40,301 bases of DNA. It comes from Flavobacteriaceae bacterium. Lineage in GTDB: Bacteria > Bacteroidota > Bacteroidia > Flavobacteriales > Flavobacteriaceae. Shown one piece after another: positions 24,718 through 32,588 of this stretch. Numbering within the stretch: position 1 is the stretch's first letter; every line of letters starts with the position of its first letter. A program made the position numbers and the translations under genes. The notes under the pieces are model-generated. The model did no database searches and was not told the DNA's origin. It saw only the letters and a program-made list of their open reading frames with translations. Location: contig CANGUP010000006.1 of assembly GCA_947457105.1 (NCBI GenBank), forward strand, positions 1 through 40,301, in the 5' to 3' direction.

Positions 24718-26370
24718 ATGAAAAAAATAACTGTTCTACTACTTGCTATTACTTTTTCAAGTTGTAACTCAAGCAAAGAAGTAACTTATACTCAAAAAAC
24801 AAAAAAACCTTTCGTTTGGGAAAGTGCCAATGTCTATTTCTTATTAACCGATCGATTTTTAGATGGAAATCCAAACAATAATGCAATCATTAAAAGAGAT
24901 AAACCAACAGCAAAATTGCGTGGTTTTGAAGGTGGCGATATTCGTGGTGTGATTCAAAAACTAGACGAAGGATATTTCACCGATTTAGGAATAAATGCCA
25001 TTTGGATGACGCCTGTTGTAGAACAAATTCACGGTTCAGTTGATGAAGGAACAGGAAATACTTATGGTTTTCATGGGTATTGGACAAAAGATTGGACAGC
25101 ATTAGACCCAAGTTATGGAACGCGCGAAGATTTGAAAGAATTGGTCGATAAAGCACACGCAAAAGGAATTAGAATTATGCTTGATGCGGTTATAAATCAC
25201 ACTGGTCACGCCACAGAATTGGACGAAAAATATCCTGATGATTGGGTTCGTTCTACTCCAAATTGCAAATACAATTCGTACGACACCAACATAAATTGTA
25301 CTTTAGTTACAGGACTTTTTGACGTTAAAACAGAAAGCAAAGAAAATGTTGAATTACCACCATTTTTGATTGCAAAATGGAAAAAAGAAGGTCGTTATGA
25401 AGAAGAAATTGCCGAATTGGATGCTTTTTTCAAAAAAACAGGCTATCCAAGAGCGCCAAGATATTACATCATGAAATGGTTGGCCGATTATATTTTGGAT
25501 TTCGGAATTGATGCTTATCGTGTGGATACTGTAAAGCATACTATGGAAGATGTTTGGTATGATTTTGGAAAAGTTTGCGAAATGTCATTTGCAGAATTTA
25601 AAGCTAAAAATCCATCAAAAGTTTTGGATAATAATGTATTTTTTACAGTAGGTGAAGTTTATGGTTATAACATTGGAAGCAAAAGAATTTATGATTTTGG
25701 AGACAAAAAAGTAGATTATTATGCCAATGGATTTGCTAGTTTAATCAATTTTGATTTTAGAAATGAAGCTAAAATGAATTATGAAGAGTTGTTTTCTAAA
25801 TATTCCAATATTCTTCAAAATGATTTGAAAGGAAAAACTGTTATGAACTATGTTTCGTCCCACGATGATGGTTGGCCTTTTGATAAAAAACGCGAAAAAA
25901 CATTTGAATCTGGAACCAAATTATTGCTTACTCCTGGAATTTCTCAAGTATATTATGGTGATGAAACCGCTCGTTCTTTAGATATTGAAGGAACAAATGG
26001 TGATGCAACTTTGCGTTCGATGATGAATTGGGACGATTTAAAAACCAACAAAATAACTTTCAAAATTTTAAATCATTGGCAAAAATTAGGACAATTTAGA
26101 TGCAATCATCCATCGGTTGGCTCAGGAATTCACAAGCAAATTACGAGTTCTCCTTATGTATTTAGTCGTGACTATTCTAATGGAAATTATTACGATAAAG
26201 TTGTTGTTGGTTTAGATTTACCTTTCGGAAAAAAGGAAATTTCTGTCGGAACTATTTTCGAAAATGGTACAAAAGTAAAAGATGCTTATTCTGGAACAAC
26301 ATCGGAAGTTATTAATGGAAAAGTTGCGATTGATAGTGAATTTGGGATTGTGTTATTGGAGAAAAATTAA
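24718..26370 (+). CDS. GH13 alpha-amylase lipoprotein
   Basis: The product has 550 residues. A short lipoprotein signal has Cys16 (TFSSC) followed by NSSKEV, without the acidic cluster seen after the Cys of the SusE-like protein. The GH13 regions are DAVINH (156-161), AYRVDTVKHT with nucleophile Asp270, VGEVYG with Glu313 and VSSHDDG with Asp383. N-terminal NVYFLLTDRFLDGNPNNN is the usual first strand of this amylase group. It starts one base after the GH31 stop. By position and lipidation it resembles SusG, but the residues after the Cys leave open whether it faces the periplasm or the cell surface. A T9SS amylase is already present for the outside, so a periplasmic role is a reasonable alternative. 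No clear terminator follows. Confidence 0.9.
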   Translation: MKKITVLLLAITFSSCNSSKEVTYTQKTKKPFVWESANVYFLLTDRFLDGNPNNNAIIKRDKPTAKLRGFEGGDIRGVIQKLDEGYFTDLGINAIWMTPVVEQIHGSVDEGTGNTYGFHGYWTKDWTALDPSYGTREDLKELVDKAHAKGIRIMLDAVINHTGHATELDEKYPDDWVRSTPNCKYNSYDTNINCTLVTGLFDVKTESKENVELPPFLIAKWKKEGRYEEEIAELDAFFKKTGYPRAPRYYIMKWLADYILDFGIDAYRVDTVKHTMEDVWYDFGKVCEMSFAEFKAKNPSKVLDNNVFFTVGEVYGYNIGSKRIYDFGDKKVDYYANGFASLINFDFRNEAKMNYEELFSKYSNILQNDLKGKTVMNYVSSHDDGWPFDKKREKTFESGTKLLLTPGISQVYYGDETARSLDIEGTNGDATLRSMMNWDDLKTNKITFKILNHWQKLGQFRCNHPSVGSGIHKQITSSPYVFSRDYSNGNYYDKVVVGLDLPFGKKEISVGTIFENGTKVKDAYSGTTSEVINGKVAIDSEFGIVLLEKN

Positions 26371-26454
26371 TAACAATGTCATAACACAATAGTTTAAAGT
26401 AATAATTTTCAACAAATTAGTTTTGAAATAATAATTTTGATTTTATATGCTATA

Positions 26455-27195
26455 ATGAAAATCTGTTATTTATTTTTAATTTCATTTTTATTTATTCAAT
26501 GCAACGTGATGAAAAAACCACTCAATATTGGACATCGAGGAGCAATGGGACACGATACTGAAAACACCATTTCCTCAATAAAAAAGGCTTTGGAACTTAA
26601 TGTTGACATGATTGAAATTGACGTTTTTTTCATAAAATCTGGCGAAGTTGTAGTTTTTCATGATGACCTATTGGATAGTTTGACTAATGCTAAAGGAAAA
26701 ATAGAAGACTATAATTGGGAAGAACTTAAAAAAGTAACTGTAAAAGGAAACCATAAAATTCCACTTTTAGAAGAAGTAATCTCAATAATTAATAAAAAAA
26801 CTCCTTTAAACATCGAACTAAAAGGAATCAAAACTGCCAAACCTGTTTTTGATATACTTCAAACGTTTTATGAAAAAGGATGGACAAAAGATAATTTTAA
26901 TATTTCAAGTTTCCTCTGGGATGAATTAGAAAATTATAGACACCTTGACAATGCTATTTCCATTGGAATTTTAACAGAAGAAAATCCAATTGATGCTATA
27001 AACATTGCTGAAAAATTAAAAGCCCAAAGCATTAATCCTTGGTATAAAACTCTAACTTCAGAAAATATTGAACTGATTCAAAAAAAAGGTTTCAAAATTT
27101 ATACTTACACAGTCAACGAACCTGATACCATAAAAAAAATGATTCGTTTAGGTGTTGACGGAATTTTTTGCAATTATCCTGAAAGATTGCGTTAA
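26455..27195 (+). CDS. glycerophosphodiester phosphodiesterase lipoprotein
   Basis: The product has 246 residues from the ATG at 26455. An upstream in-frame TTG at 26437 would add six residues but overlaps a TAATTTTG -7-like element (26432-26439), so the ATG is preferred. The lipobox LFIQC is near residue 16. The GDPD family is shown by NIGHRGAMGHDTENT (catalytic His and Glu), IEIDVFF with metal ligands Glu and Asp, VVFHDD (second catalytic His), NIELKG and the end motif YTVNEPDTIKKMIRLGVDGIFCNYP. It hydrolyses glycerophosphodiesters to glycerol-3-phosphate and an alcohol, here probably in the periplasm. It lies 84 bp after the amylase. I see no functional link to starch use and no terminator between them. 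Confidence 0.9.
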   Translation: MKICYLFLISFLFIQCNVMKKPLNIGHRGAMGHDTENTISSIKKALELNVDMIEIDVFFIKSGEVVVFHDDLLDSLTNAKGKIEDYNWEELKKVTVKGNHKIPLLEEVISIINKKTPLNIELKGIKTAKPVFDILQTFYEKGWTKDNFNISSFLWDELENYRHLDNAISIGILTEENPIDAINIAEKLKAQSINPWYKTLTSENIELIQKKGFKIYTYTVNEPDTIKKMIRLGVDGIFCNYPERLR

Positions 27196-27215
27196 AGTTT
27201 AGTGTTATAAAAGTT

Positions 27216-27223
27216 TATCTTTG
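27216..27223 (+). promoter_or_regulatory. -7 promoter element of the flavoprotein gene
   Basis: TATCTTTG is an exact match to TAnnTTTG, 34 bases before the ATG. The nearest TTG (27187-27189) is 26 bases upstream, longer than the usual spacing, so the -33 element is uncertain. Confidence 0.55.
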
Positions 27224-27257
27224 TCAAAGATTAAAACTCTAACAAAGATTTACAAAA

Positions 27258-28472
27258 ATGAATTCAAAATATGACATTCTGATTGTTGGCGGTGGTGCAG
27301 CAGGTTTTTTTACGGCAATTAATATTGTTGAGAAAAATCCGAAGTTAAAAGTCGCTATTTTAGAACGTGGAAAAGAAGTTTTATCTAAAGTTAGAATTTC
27401 TGGTGGCGGACGTTGTAATGTTACACACGCGTGTTTTGTTCCGAATGATTTAGTCAAATTTTATCCTCGTGGGGAAAAAGAACTTCGCGGACCTTTTCAT
27501 CAATTTTGTACTGGAGATACAATTGAGTGGTTTGAAAAACACGGCATTGAATTAAAGATCGAAGACGATGGTAGAATGTTTCCAACTTCCGATTCTTCTC
27601 AAACAATTATTGATTGTTTTTTGACTGCTACACAAAAATTAAAAATTGATATTCTTACCAATCAAAGTGTGCAATCACTTTTCAAAGGAGAAGATTATTG
27701 GAAAGTAGAAACCAATATAGCAACATTTTCTTGTCAAAAATTAGTGATGACCACTGGAAGCAATCCAAAAATTTGGGAAATGCTTACTGAACTTGGTCAT
27801 TCTACTATTTCGGCTGTTCCATCCTTGTTCACCTTTAATATAAAAGACAAACGAATTAAAGATTTAATGGGCTTGTCTGCTTTTGCATCTGTAAAAGTTA
27901 AAAATACAAAGTTGGAATCTTCTGGACCATTATTAATAACACATTGGGGAATGTCTGGACCAGGAATATTAAGACTTTCGGCTTGGGGTGCACGAATATT
28001 GGCAGATAAAAATTATCAATTTGTTTTACAAGTCAATTGGTTAAATGACCTAACATTTGAGGAAACACTTGAAAAACTTAAGGAACTAAAATTAGAACAG
28101 TCAAAAAAAGCAGTTTCAAAAAAATCTCCATTTGAATTTCCGAACAGACTTTGGGAAAATTTGGTTTTAGCTTCTGCAATTTTTGAAGATACCAAATGGG
28201 CAGATTTATCTAAAAATCAACTTCAAAATTTAGCGAATCAATTAACGAATGGCGAATTTCAAGTCAATGGCAAAAGCACTTTTAAAGAAGAATTTGTAAC
28301 TGCTGGCGGAATCGATTTAAAAGAAATCAATTTCAAAACGATGGAAAGTAAATTACATCCAAATTTATTTTTCGCTGGCGAGATTTTAAACATTGATGCC
28401 ATAACTGGCGGTTTTAATTTTCAAAATGCTTGGACTGGTGGTTTTATTATAGCTCAAACAATTGTTAATTAA
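27258..28472 (+). CDS. HI0933/BaiN-family FAD-dependent oxidoreductase
   Basis: The product has 404 residues. An N-terminal dinucleotide-binding motif ILIVGGGAAGFFTAI (about 6-20) is followed by ILERGKEVLSKVRISGGGRCNVTH, the hallmark of the HI0933-like flavoprotein family, and FYPRGEKELRGPFHQF. The C-terminal FAD site is seen in VTAGGIDLKEIN and LFFAGEILNIDAITGGFNFQNAWTGGF. The family's cellular substrate is generally unknown. BaiN from gut bacteria is associated with bile-acid dehydroxylation, but that should not be transferred here. The protein has no signal peptide and is cytoplasmic. It has its own -7 element and appears to be a single-gene unit. Confidence 0.93.
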   Translation: MNSKYDILIVGGGAAGFFTAINIVEKNPKLKVAILERGKEVLSKVRISGGGRCNVTHACFVPNDLVKFYPRGEKELRGPFHQFCTGDTIEWFEKHGIELKIEDDGRMFPTSDSSQTIIDCFLTATQKLKIDILTNQSVQSLFKGEDYWKVETNIATFSCQKLVMTTGSNPKIWEMLTELGHSTISAVPSLFTFNIKDKRIKDLMGLSAFASVKVKNTKLESSGPLLITHWGMSGPGILRLSAWGARILADKNYQFVLQVNWLNDLTFEETLEKLKELKLEQSKKAVSKKSPFEFPNRLWENLVLASAIFEDTKWADLSKNQLQNLANQLTNGEFQVNGKSTFKEEFVTAGGIDLKEINFKTMESKLHPNLFFAGEILNIDAITGGFNFQNAWTGGFIIAQTIVN

Positions 28473-28540
28473 TTTAAAATTTCTTATCCCTTGATATCAT
28501 TGAAACCGAGTGAGTTCCTTCAAAATAAAGCTACTTATAA

Positions 28541-28572
28541 TTTGTAAGTAATTAAAAATCAAACTATATTTG
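28541..28572 (+). promoter_or_regulatory. promoter of the CUB/FN3 T9SS protein gene
   Basis: TTTG (28541-28544) and TATATTTG (28565-28572) are 20 bases apart, both exact consensus matches. The -33 region reads TTTGTAAGT, the same nine bases as in the promoter of the paralogous gene at 32589. The ATG follows 22 bases after the -7 box. Confidence 0.8.
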
Positions 28573-28594
28573 ATTTACCAAAAAACAAACAAAC

Positions 28595-31500
28595 ATGAAA
28601 AAACAATTACTTTTAAGTTTTTTTGCACTCATTTTAGGAGCATTTTTAACCCATGCACAAACTACTCCTGTTTGTGGAGGAACATTTACTGATCCTGCCG
28701 GTGCAACAACAAATTATGCAAATAATTCTAATGTAACAACAACTATTTGTCCGTCTAATCCTGGAGAATTTGTTACTGTAACTTTTACATCATTTGCGTT
28801 AGAAAATAATTTTGATAGGTTAAAAATCTATAACGGTACTTCTGCAAGTGCACCTTTACTTGCAGATTTAACAGGGAGTACTATTCCACCTGCATACACA
28901 TCAAGTGATATAAGCGGATGTTTGACTTTCGTTTTCACATCTGATTCTTCTATAAATCATGCAGGTTGGGTTGCAAATATTATTTGTGGATCAACTCCAA
29001 TATGTTTAGCACCTATTTCAGTAAATGTAACTCCAACAAACAATACTTCTGCAGTATTGAATTGGATAGATTCTAATCAAGGAACTGGTCCATGGGAAAT
29101 CTTGTTAACTGCAAATGGCACTGCAATTTCGCAACCAATTATAGCACAATCAAATCCATTTGACTTAACAGGATTAACACCTGGTGTAATTTATACAGCT
29201 TCTGTAAGATCAATCTGTGGAAATACTACAAGCAATTGGTCATCTCCGATAACTTTTACAACAGGAACAACAACAATATGCACAGAACCAACTAATGTAG
29301 TTATTTCTAGTGTAACAACAACTACAGCAAATTTAAATTGGGCCATATCTTCTAACAATTCTCAATGGGAAGTTTATGTTGCGCCATGTGGAACACCAAA
29401 TCCAACACCAAATAATACCGGAGTATTGGTTACTACAAATACCTATCAAGCCGTTGGATTGAATCCAAATACTTGTTATTCTGTTTTTATTAGATCGATC
29501 TGTTCTACTACATCAATTAGTTCATGGTCACAAGTCTATACATTCACTACATTAGCAAATACAACAAATCCATTAACATGTGGAGGTATTTTTACAGATC
29601 CTGCAGGTGCAAATGCAAATTACTCAAATAACACTAATTCAACTGTTACAATTTGTCCAACCAATACAGGTAATCAAGTTACAGTTACTTTCACTTCATT
29701 CTCTCTTGAAGCAAATTATGATGGATTATATGTATATAATGGAAATTCAAATACATCACCTCAAATAGCAAGTGCAAATGGAGCGGCAAACGTTCCTGGA
29801 GGTCTAGCAGGAGCTTATTGGGGAACAACGCTACCTGGTCCATTTACTTCAACACATTCTAGTGGATGTTTAACTTTTGTATTTAGAAGTGATACTTCAG
29901 TAGTTCAATCTGGTTGGATAGCAAATATTACATGCGGTGTAGCACCAACTTGTCCAAAGCCAACAAGCTTAGTTGTTACTGGAATTACAACAACTTCAGC
30001 AACTTTAGGATGGGTTAACAATAGCTCAGCAACAAGTTGGGAAGTAATTGCTTTACCATGCGGAACTGCTCCGACTGCAACATCAGTAGGTATAGTAACA
30101 ACTGTTAATCCTTATACATTTACAAACTTAACTCCAAATAGTTGCTACCAATTGTATGTTAGAGCAATTTGTTCTCAATCAGATATGAGCGATTGGTCTA
30201 TTGGCGCAACTCTTAACACACCTGCAACTTGTCCAAAACCAACTGCATTGGTTACATCTGCAGTTACATCACAATCTGCTTCGATAGCTTGGACAAACAA
30301 TAGTACTGCCACTTCATGGGAAGTTGTTGTTCTTCCTTGTAACACAGTTCCTGACAGCACAACAACAGGTACAATTACAACAACTAATCCATTTATTTTA
30401 AATGGACTAACAGCAAACACTTGCTATAGTATTTTTGTAAGAGCTATTTGTTCAGCAAGTGATTCTAGTGATTGGTCAAATGGAATTAGCATTAATACAA
30501 CACCGGCTCCACCAACATGTGGAGGTGTATTTGTTGACAATGGTGGTTCGAACGCTAATTATACCAATAACGCTGACAATACTTATACTATATGTCCAAC
30601 AAATCCTGGAGAGGTTGTAACAGTAACATTTACACAATTTGATACTGAAACAAATTGGGATGGATTATACGTTTTTGATGGTAATTCAATTACCTCACCA
30701 CAAATTCCAAGTACAAATGGAGCAGGACAAGTTCCCGGAGGTTTAGCTGGTTCTTTCTGGGGTACAACTATTCCTGGACCATTTACATCTTCAGATCCAA
30801 GTGGCTGTCTTACCTTCAGGTTTAGAAGTGATTCTTCTGTAGTAAGAACTGGATGGTCTGCAAATATTACTTGTGGTCCAGATTTAGATAAAATTATTCT
30901 TATTACCTTCAATGACCAAAATAATAATGGTATTAAAGATTCAGGTGAAACCTACTTTACAAATGGTTCATTTGTTTATCAGCAAAACAATACTGGACCA
31001 ATTACAAATGCCTTTTCATCAACAGGAAGACAAACAGTTTATGATTCAAATCCTGTAAATACTTATGATTTTTCATATAGTATCCAAACAGAATATCTTC
31101 CATATTATAGTACTGGAACAACTTCATTCAATGATGTAAACATTCCAATTGGAAGTGGAACTCAAATTCTTTACTTTCCTATTGTACTAACTCAAGCTTA
31201 TAATGATGTTACTATTTCCATTGTTCCAATGGGTTCGCCAAGACCAGGATTAACTTATACAAATAAAATTGTATATAAAAACTTAGGAGTAGCTGCATCA
31301 GATGGAACAATAACTTTTGAAAAGCCATCACAAGTAACCATTACCGCAATTAGTCAAACAGGAACTATTGCAAATGCAACTGGATTTACTTATAATTTTA
31401 CAAATATTCTTCCTAATGAAACAAGAGTGTTTTATGTTACAATGAGTGTGCCAGCAAGTCCAGTAGTAAACTTAGGTGATTTACTTATTGCTGATGCTAC

Positions 31501-32260
31501 AATTTCTGCTCCTTCAAACGATATCAATTTAACAAATAACTCAACCAGAATTACACAAATTGTAGTAAATTCTTATGATCCAAATGATAAAATGGAGTCG
31601 CATGGAGAAGAAATTCTTTTCAGTCAATTTAACCAAAATGAAGATTTAATTTATACTATTAGATTCCAAAATTATGGAACGGCCAACGCAATTGATGTTA
31701 GAATTGAAGATGTTTTAGATTCACAAATTGATCCTGAAAGTATTAGAATGGTAAGTTCAAGCCACAATTATGTTATGACTAGAATTAATAACAATATTGT
31801 TTGGAATTTCAATAACATACAGCTAGTTCCTTTATCAGTAAATGAAGAATTAAGTATGGGATATGTACAATTTAGAGTTAAATTAAACCCAGGTTTTGCT
31901 GTTGGTTCAATAATACCAAATACTGCAAATATCTATTTTGATACCAATCCTGCAATTGTAACAAATACTTTTACAACTGAGTTCACAGCAGCATTAAACA
32001 ATCAAGCTTTTAATGGTACTAATTTTACAATGTATCCAAATCCTTCAAGTCAATTTATAAATATTAGTCTAAATAATACTTCTGAAATTATTGATAATGT
32101 GATCATTTATGATGTTTTAGGCAAAATCATTAAAGAAGTAAAATCTATAGCTTCAAATACAACTATAATTGACACTTCAAGTTTATCTAAAGGTGTTTAT
32201 TTATTAGAAATAACTACTGAAAATGGTTTAAAACAAGATAAAAAACTTGTTATAAAATAA
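28595..32260 (+). CDS. T9SS-exported multidomain protein: three CUB and four FN3 domains, type A sorting domain
   Basis: The product has 1221 residues, with a signal peptide cut after THA (about residue 21). By eye the order is CUB1 (about 27-127), FN3 (132-223), FN3 (229-321), CUB2 (328-447), FN3 (452-540), FN3 (545-636), CUB3 (642-762), a linker with a calcium-loop-like NDQNNNGIKDSGE (about 771-783), a region with NDVTISIVPMGSPRPG, a conserved YDPNDKMESHGEE module (about 993-1130, which I believe is the domain called DUF7619), and a type A T9SS sorting domain (about 1146-1221, MYPNPSS ... GVYLLEI ... KKLVIK). No enzyme domain is visible. It is probably a surface or secreted adhesive protein. 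It has its own consensus promoter and a perfect palindromic terminator. Confidence 0.88.
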   Translation: MKKQLLLSFFALILGAFLTHAQTTPVCGGTFTDPAGATTNYANNSNVTTTICPSNPGEFVTVTFTSFALENNFDRLKIYNGTSASAPLLADLTGSTIPPAYTSSDISGCLTFVFTSDSSINHAGWVANIICGSTPICLAPISVNVTPTNNTSAVLNWIDSNQGTGPWEILLTANGTAISQPIIAQSNPFDLTGLTPGVIYTASVRSICGNTTSNWSSPITFTTGTTTICTEPTNVVISSVTTTTANLNWAISSNNSQWEVYVAPCGTPNPTPNNTGVLVTTNTYQAVGLNPNTCYSVFIRSICSTTSISSWSQVYTFTTLANTTNPLTCGGIFTDPAGANANYSNNTNSTVTICPTNTGNQVTVTFTSFSLEANYDGLYVYNGNSNTSPQIASANGAANVPGGLAGAYWGTTLPGPFTSTHSSGCLTFVFRSDTSVVQSGWIANITCGVAPTCPKPTSLVVTGITTTSATLGWVNNSSATSWEVIALPCGTAPTATSVGIVTTVNPYTFTNLTPNSCYQLYVRAICSQSDMSDWSIGATLNTPATCPKPTALVTSAVTSQSASIAWTNNSTATSWEVVVLPCNTVPDSTTTGTITTTNPFILNGLTANTCYSIFVRAICSASDSSDWSNGISINTTPAPPTCGGVFVDNGGSNANYTNNADNTYTICPTNPGEVVTVTFTQFDTETNWDGLYVFDGNSITSPQIPSTNGAGQVPGGLAGSFWGTTIPGPFTSSDPSGCLTFRFRSDSSVVRTGWSANITCGPDLDKIILITFNDQNNNGIKDSGETYFTNGSFVYQQNNTGPITNAFSSTGRQTVYDSNPVNTYDFSYSIQTEYLPYYSTGTTSFNDVNIPIGSGTQILYFPIVLTQAYNDVTISIVPMGSPRPGLTYTNKIVYKNLGVAASDGTITFEKPSQVTITAISQTGTIANATGFTYNFTNILPNETRVFYVTMSVPASPVVNLGDLLIADATISAPSNDINLTNNSTRITQIVVNSYDPNDKMESHGEEILFSQFNQNEDLIYTIRFQNYGTANAIDVRIEDVLDSQIDPESIRMVSSSHNYVMTRINNNIVWNFNNIQLVPLSVNEELSMGYVQFRVKLNPGFAVGSIIPNTANIYFDTNPAIVTNTFTTEFTAALNNQAFNGTNFTMYPNPSSQFINISLNNTSEIIDNVIIYDVLGKIIKEVKSIASNTTIIDTSSLSKGVYLLEITTENGLKQDKKLVIK

Positions 32261-32284
32261 TTTTCAAAAGTTAATCAAAATCTT

Positions 32285-32322
32285 AATTCCCAATTATAAA
32301 TTTATAATTGGGAATTTTTTTT
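32285..32322 (+). terminator. intrinsic terminator after the CUB/FN3 gene
   Basis: A perfect 32-bp palindrome (32285-32316; arms AATTCCCAATTATAAA and its complement) is followed immediately by a run of eight T (32315-32322). It lies 24 bases after the stop codon. Confidence 0.93.
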
Positions 32323-32541
32323 GCTGATACATTTGACGAGATATTGGTTTTATTGAGTTGGCAGAATTTTATCCTTTATTGTAAATCGTCTTTTTGTTTG
32401 TGCAAAGCAAATCAATTCACTTATTATTAATTATTTTGTTTGTAATAGAATAGATACTGAATTAATATCAAATTTTATTAATAAAATACTTACAAGTTGT
32501 TTTAAATCAAACGATTTTATCAAAATAAAAAAATAATTTTT
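32323..32541. other. gene-free AT-rich stretch before the second T9SS gene
   Basis: No coding sequence or RNA gene is apparent. The stretch is very AT-rich with scattered short inverted A/T words and leads into the promoter at 32543-32572. Confidence 0.6.
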
Positions 32542-32542
32542 T

Positions 32543-32572
32543 TTGTAAGTTATATAAATCGGATTAAATTTG
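32543..32572 (+). promoter_or_regulatory. promoter of the second T9SS protein gene
   Basis: TTG (32543-32545, within TTTTTGTAAGT) and TAAATTTG (32565-32572) are 19 bases apart, matching the Bacteroidota promoter. The TTTGTAAGT at the -33 region and the bases just after the -7 box (GAT) are shared with the promoter at 28541-28572. Confidence 0.8.
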
Positions 32573-32588
32573 ATAAAGCCTAATTGAT

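Noticed and set aside
30583..30912. 109-codon minus-strand ORF opposite the CUB/FN3 gene
   Set aside because: It is antisense to CUB3 and repeats the domain's composition. There is no promoter or plausible start context.
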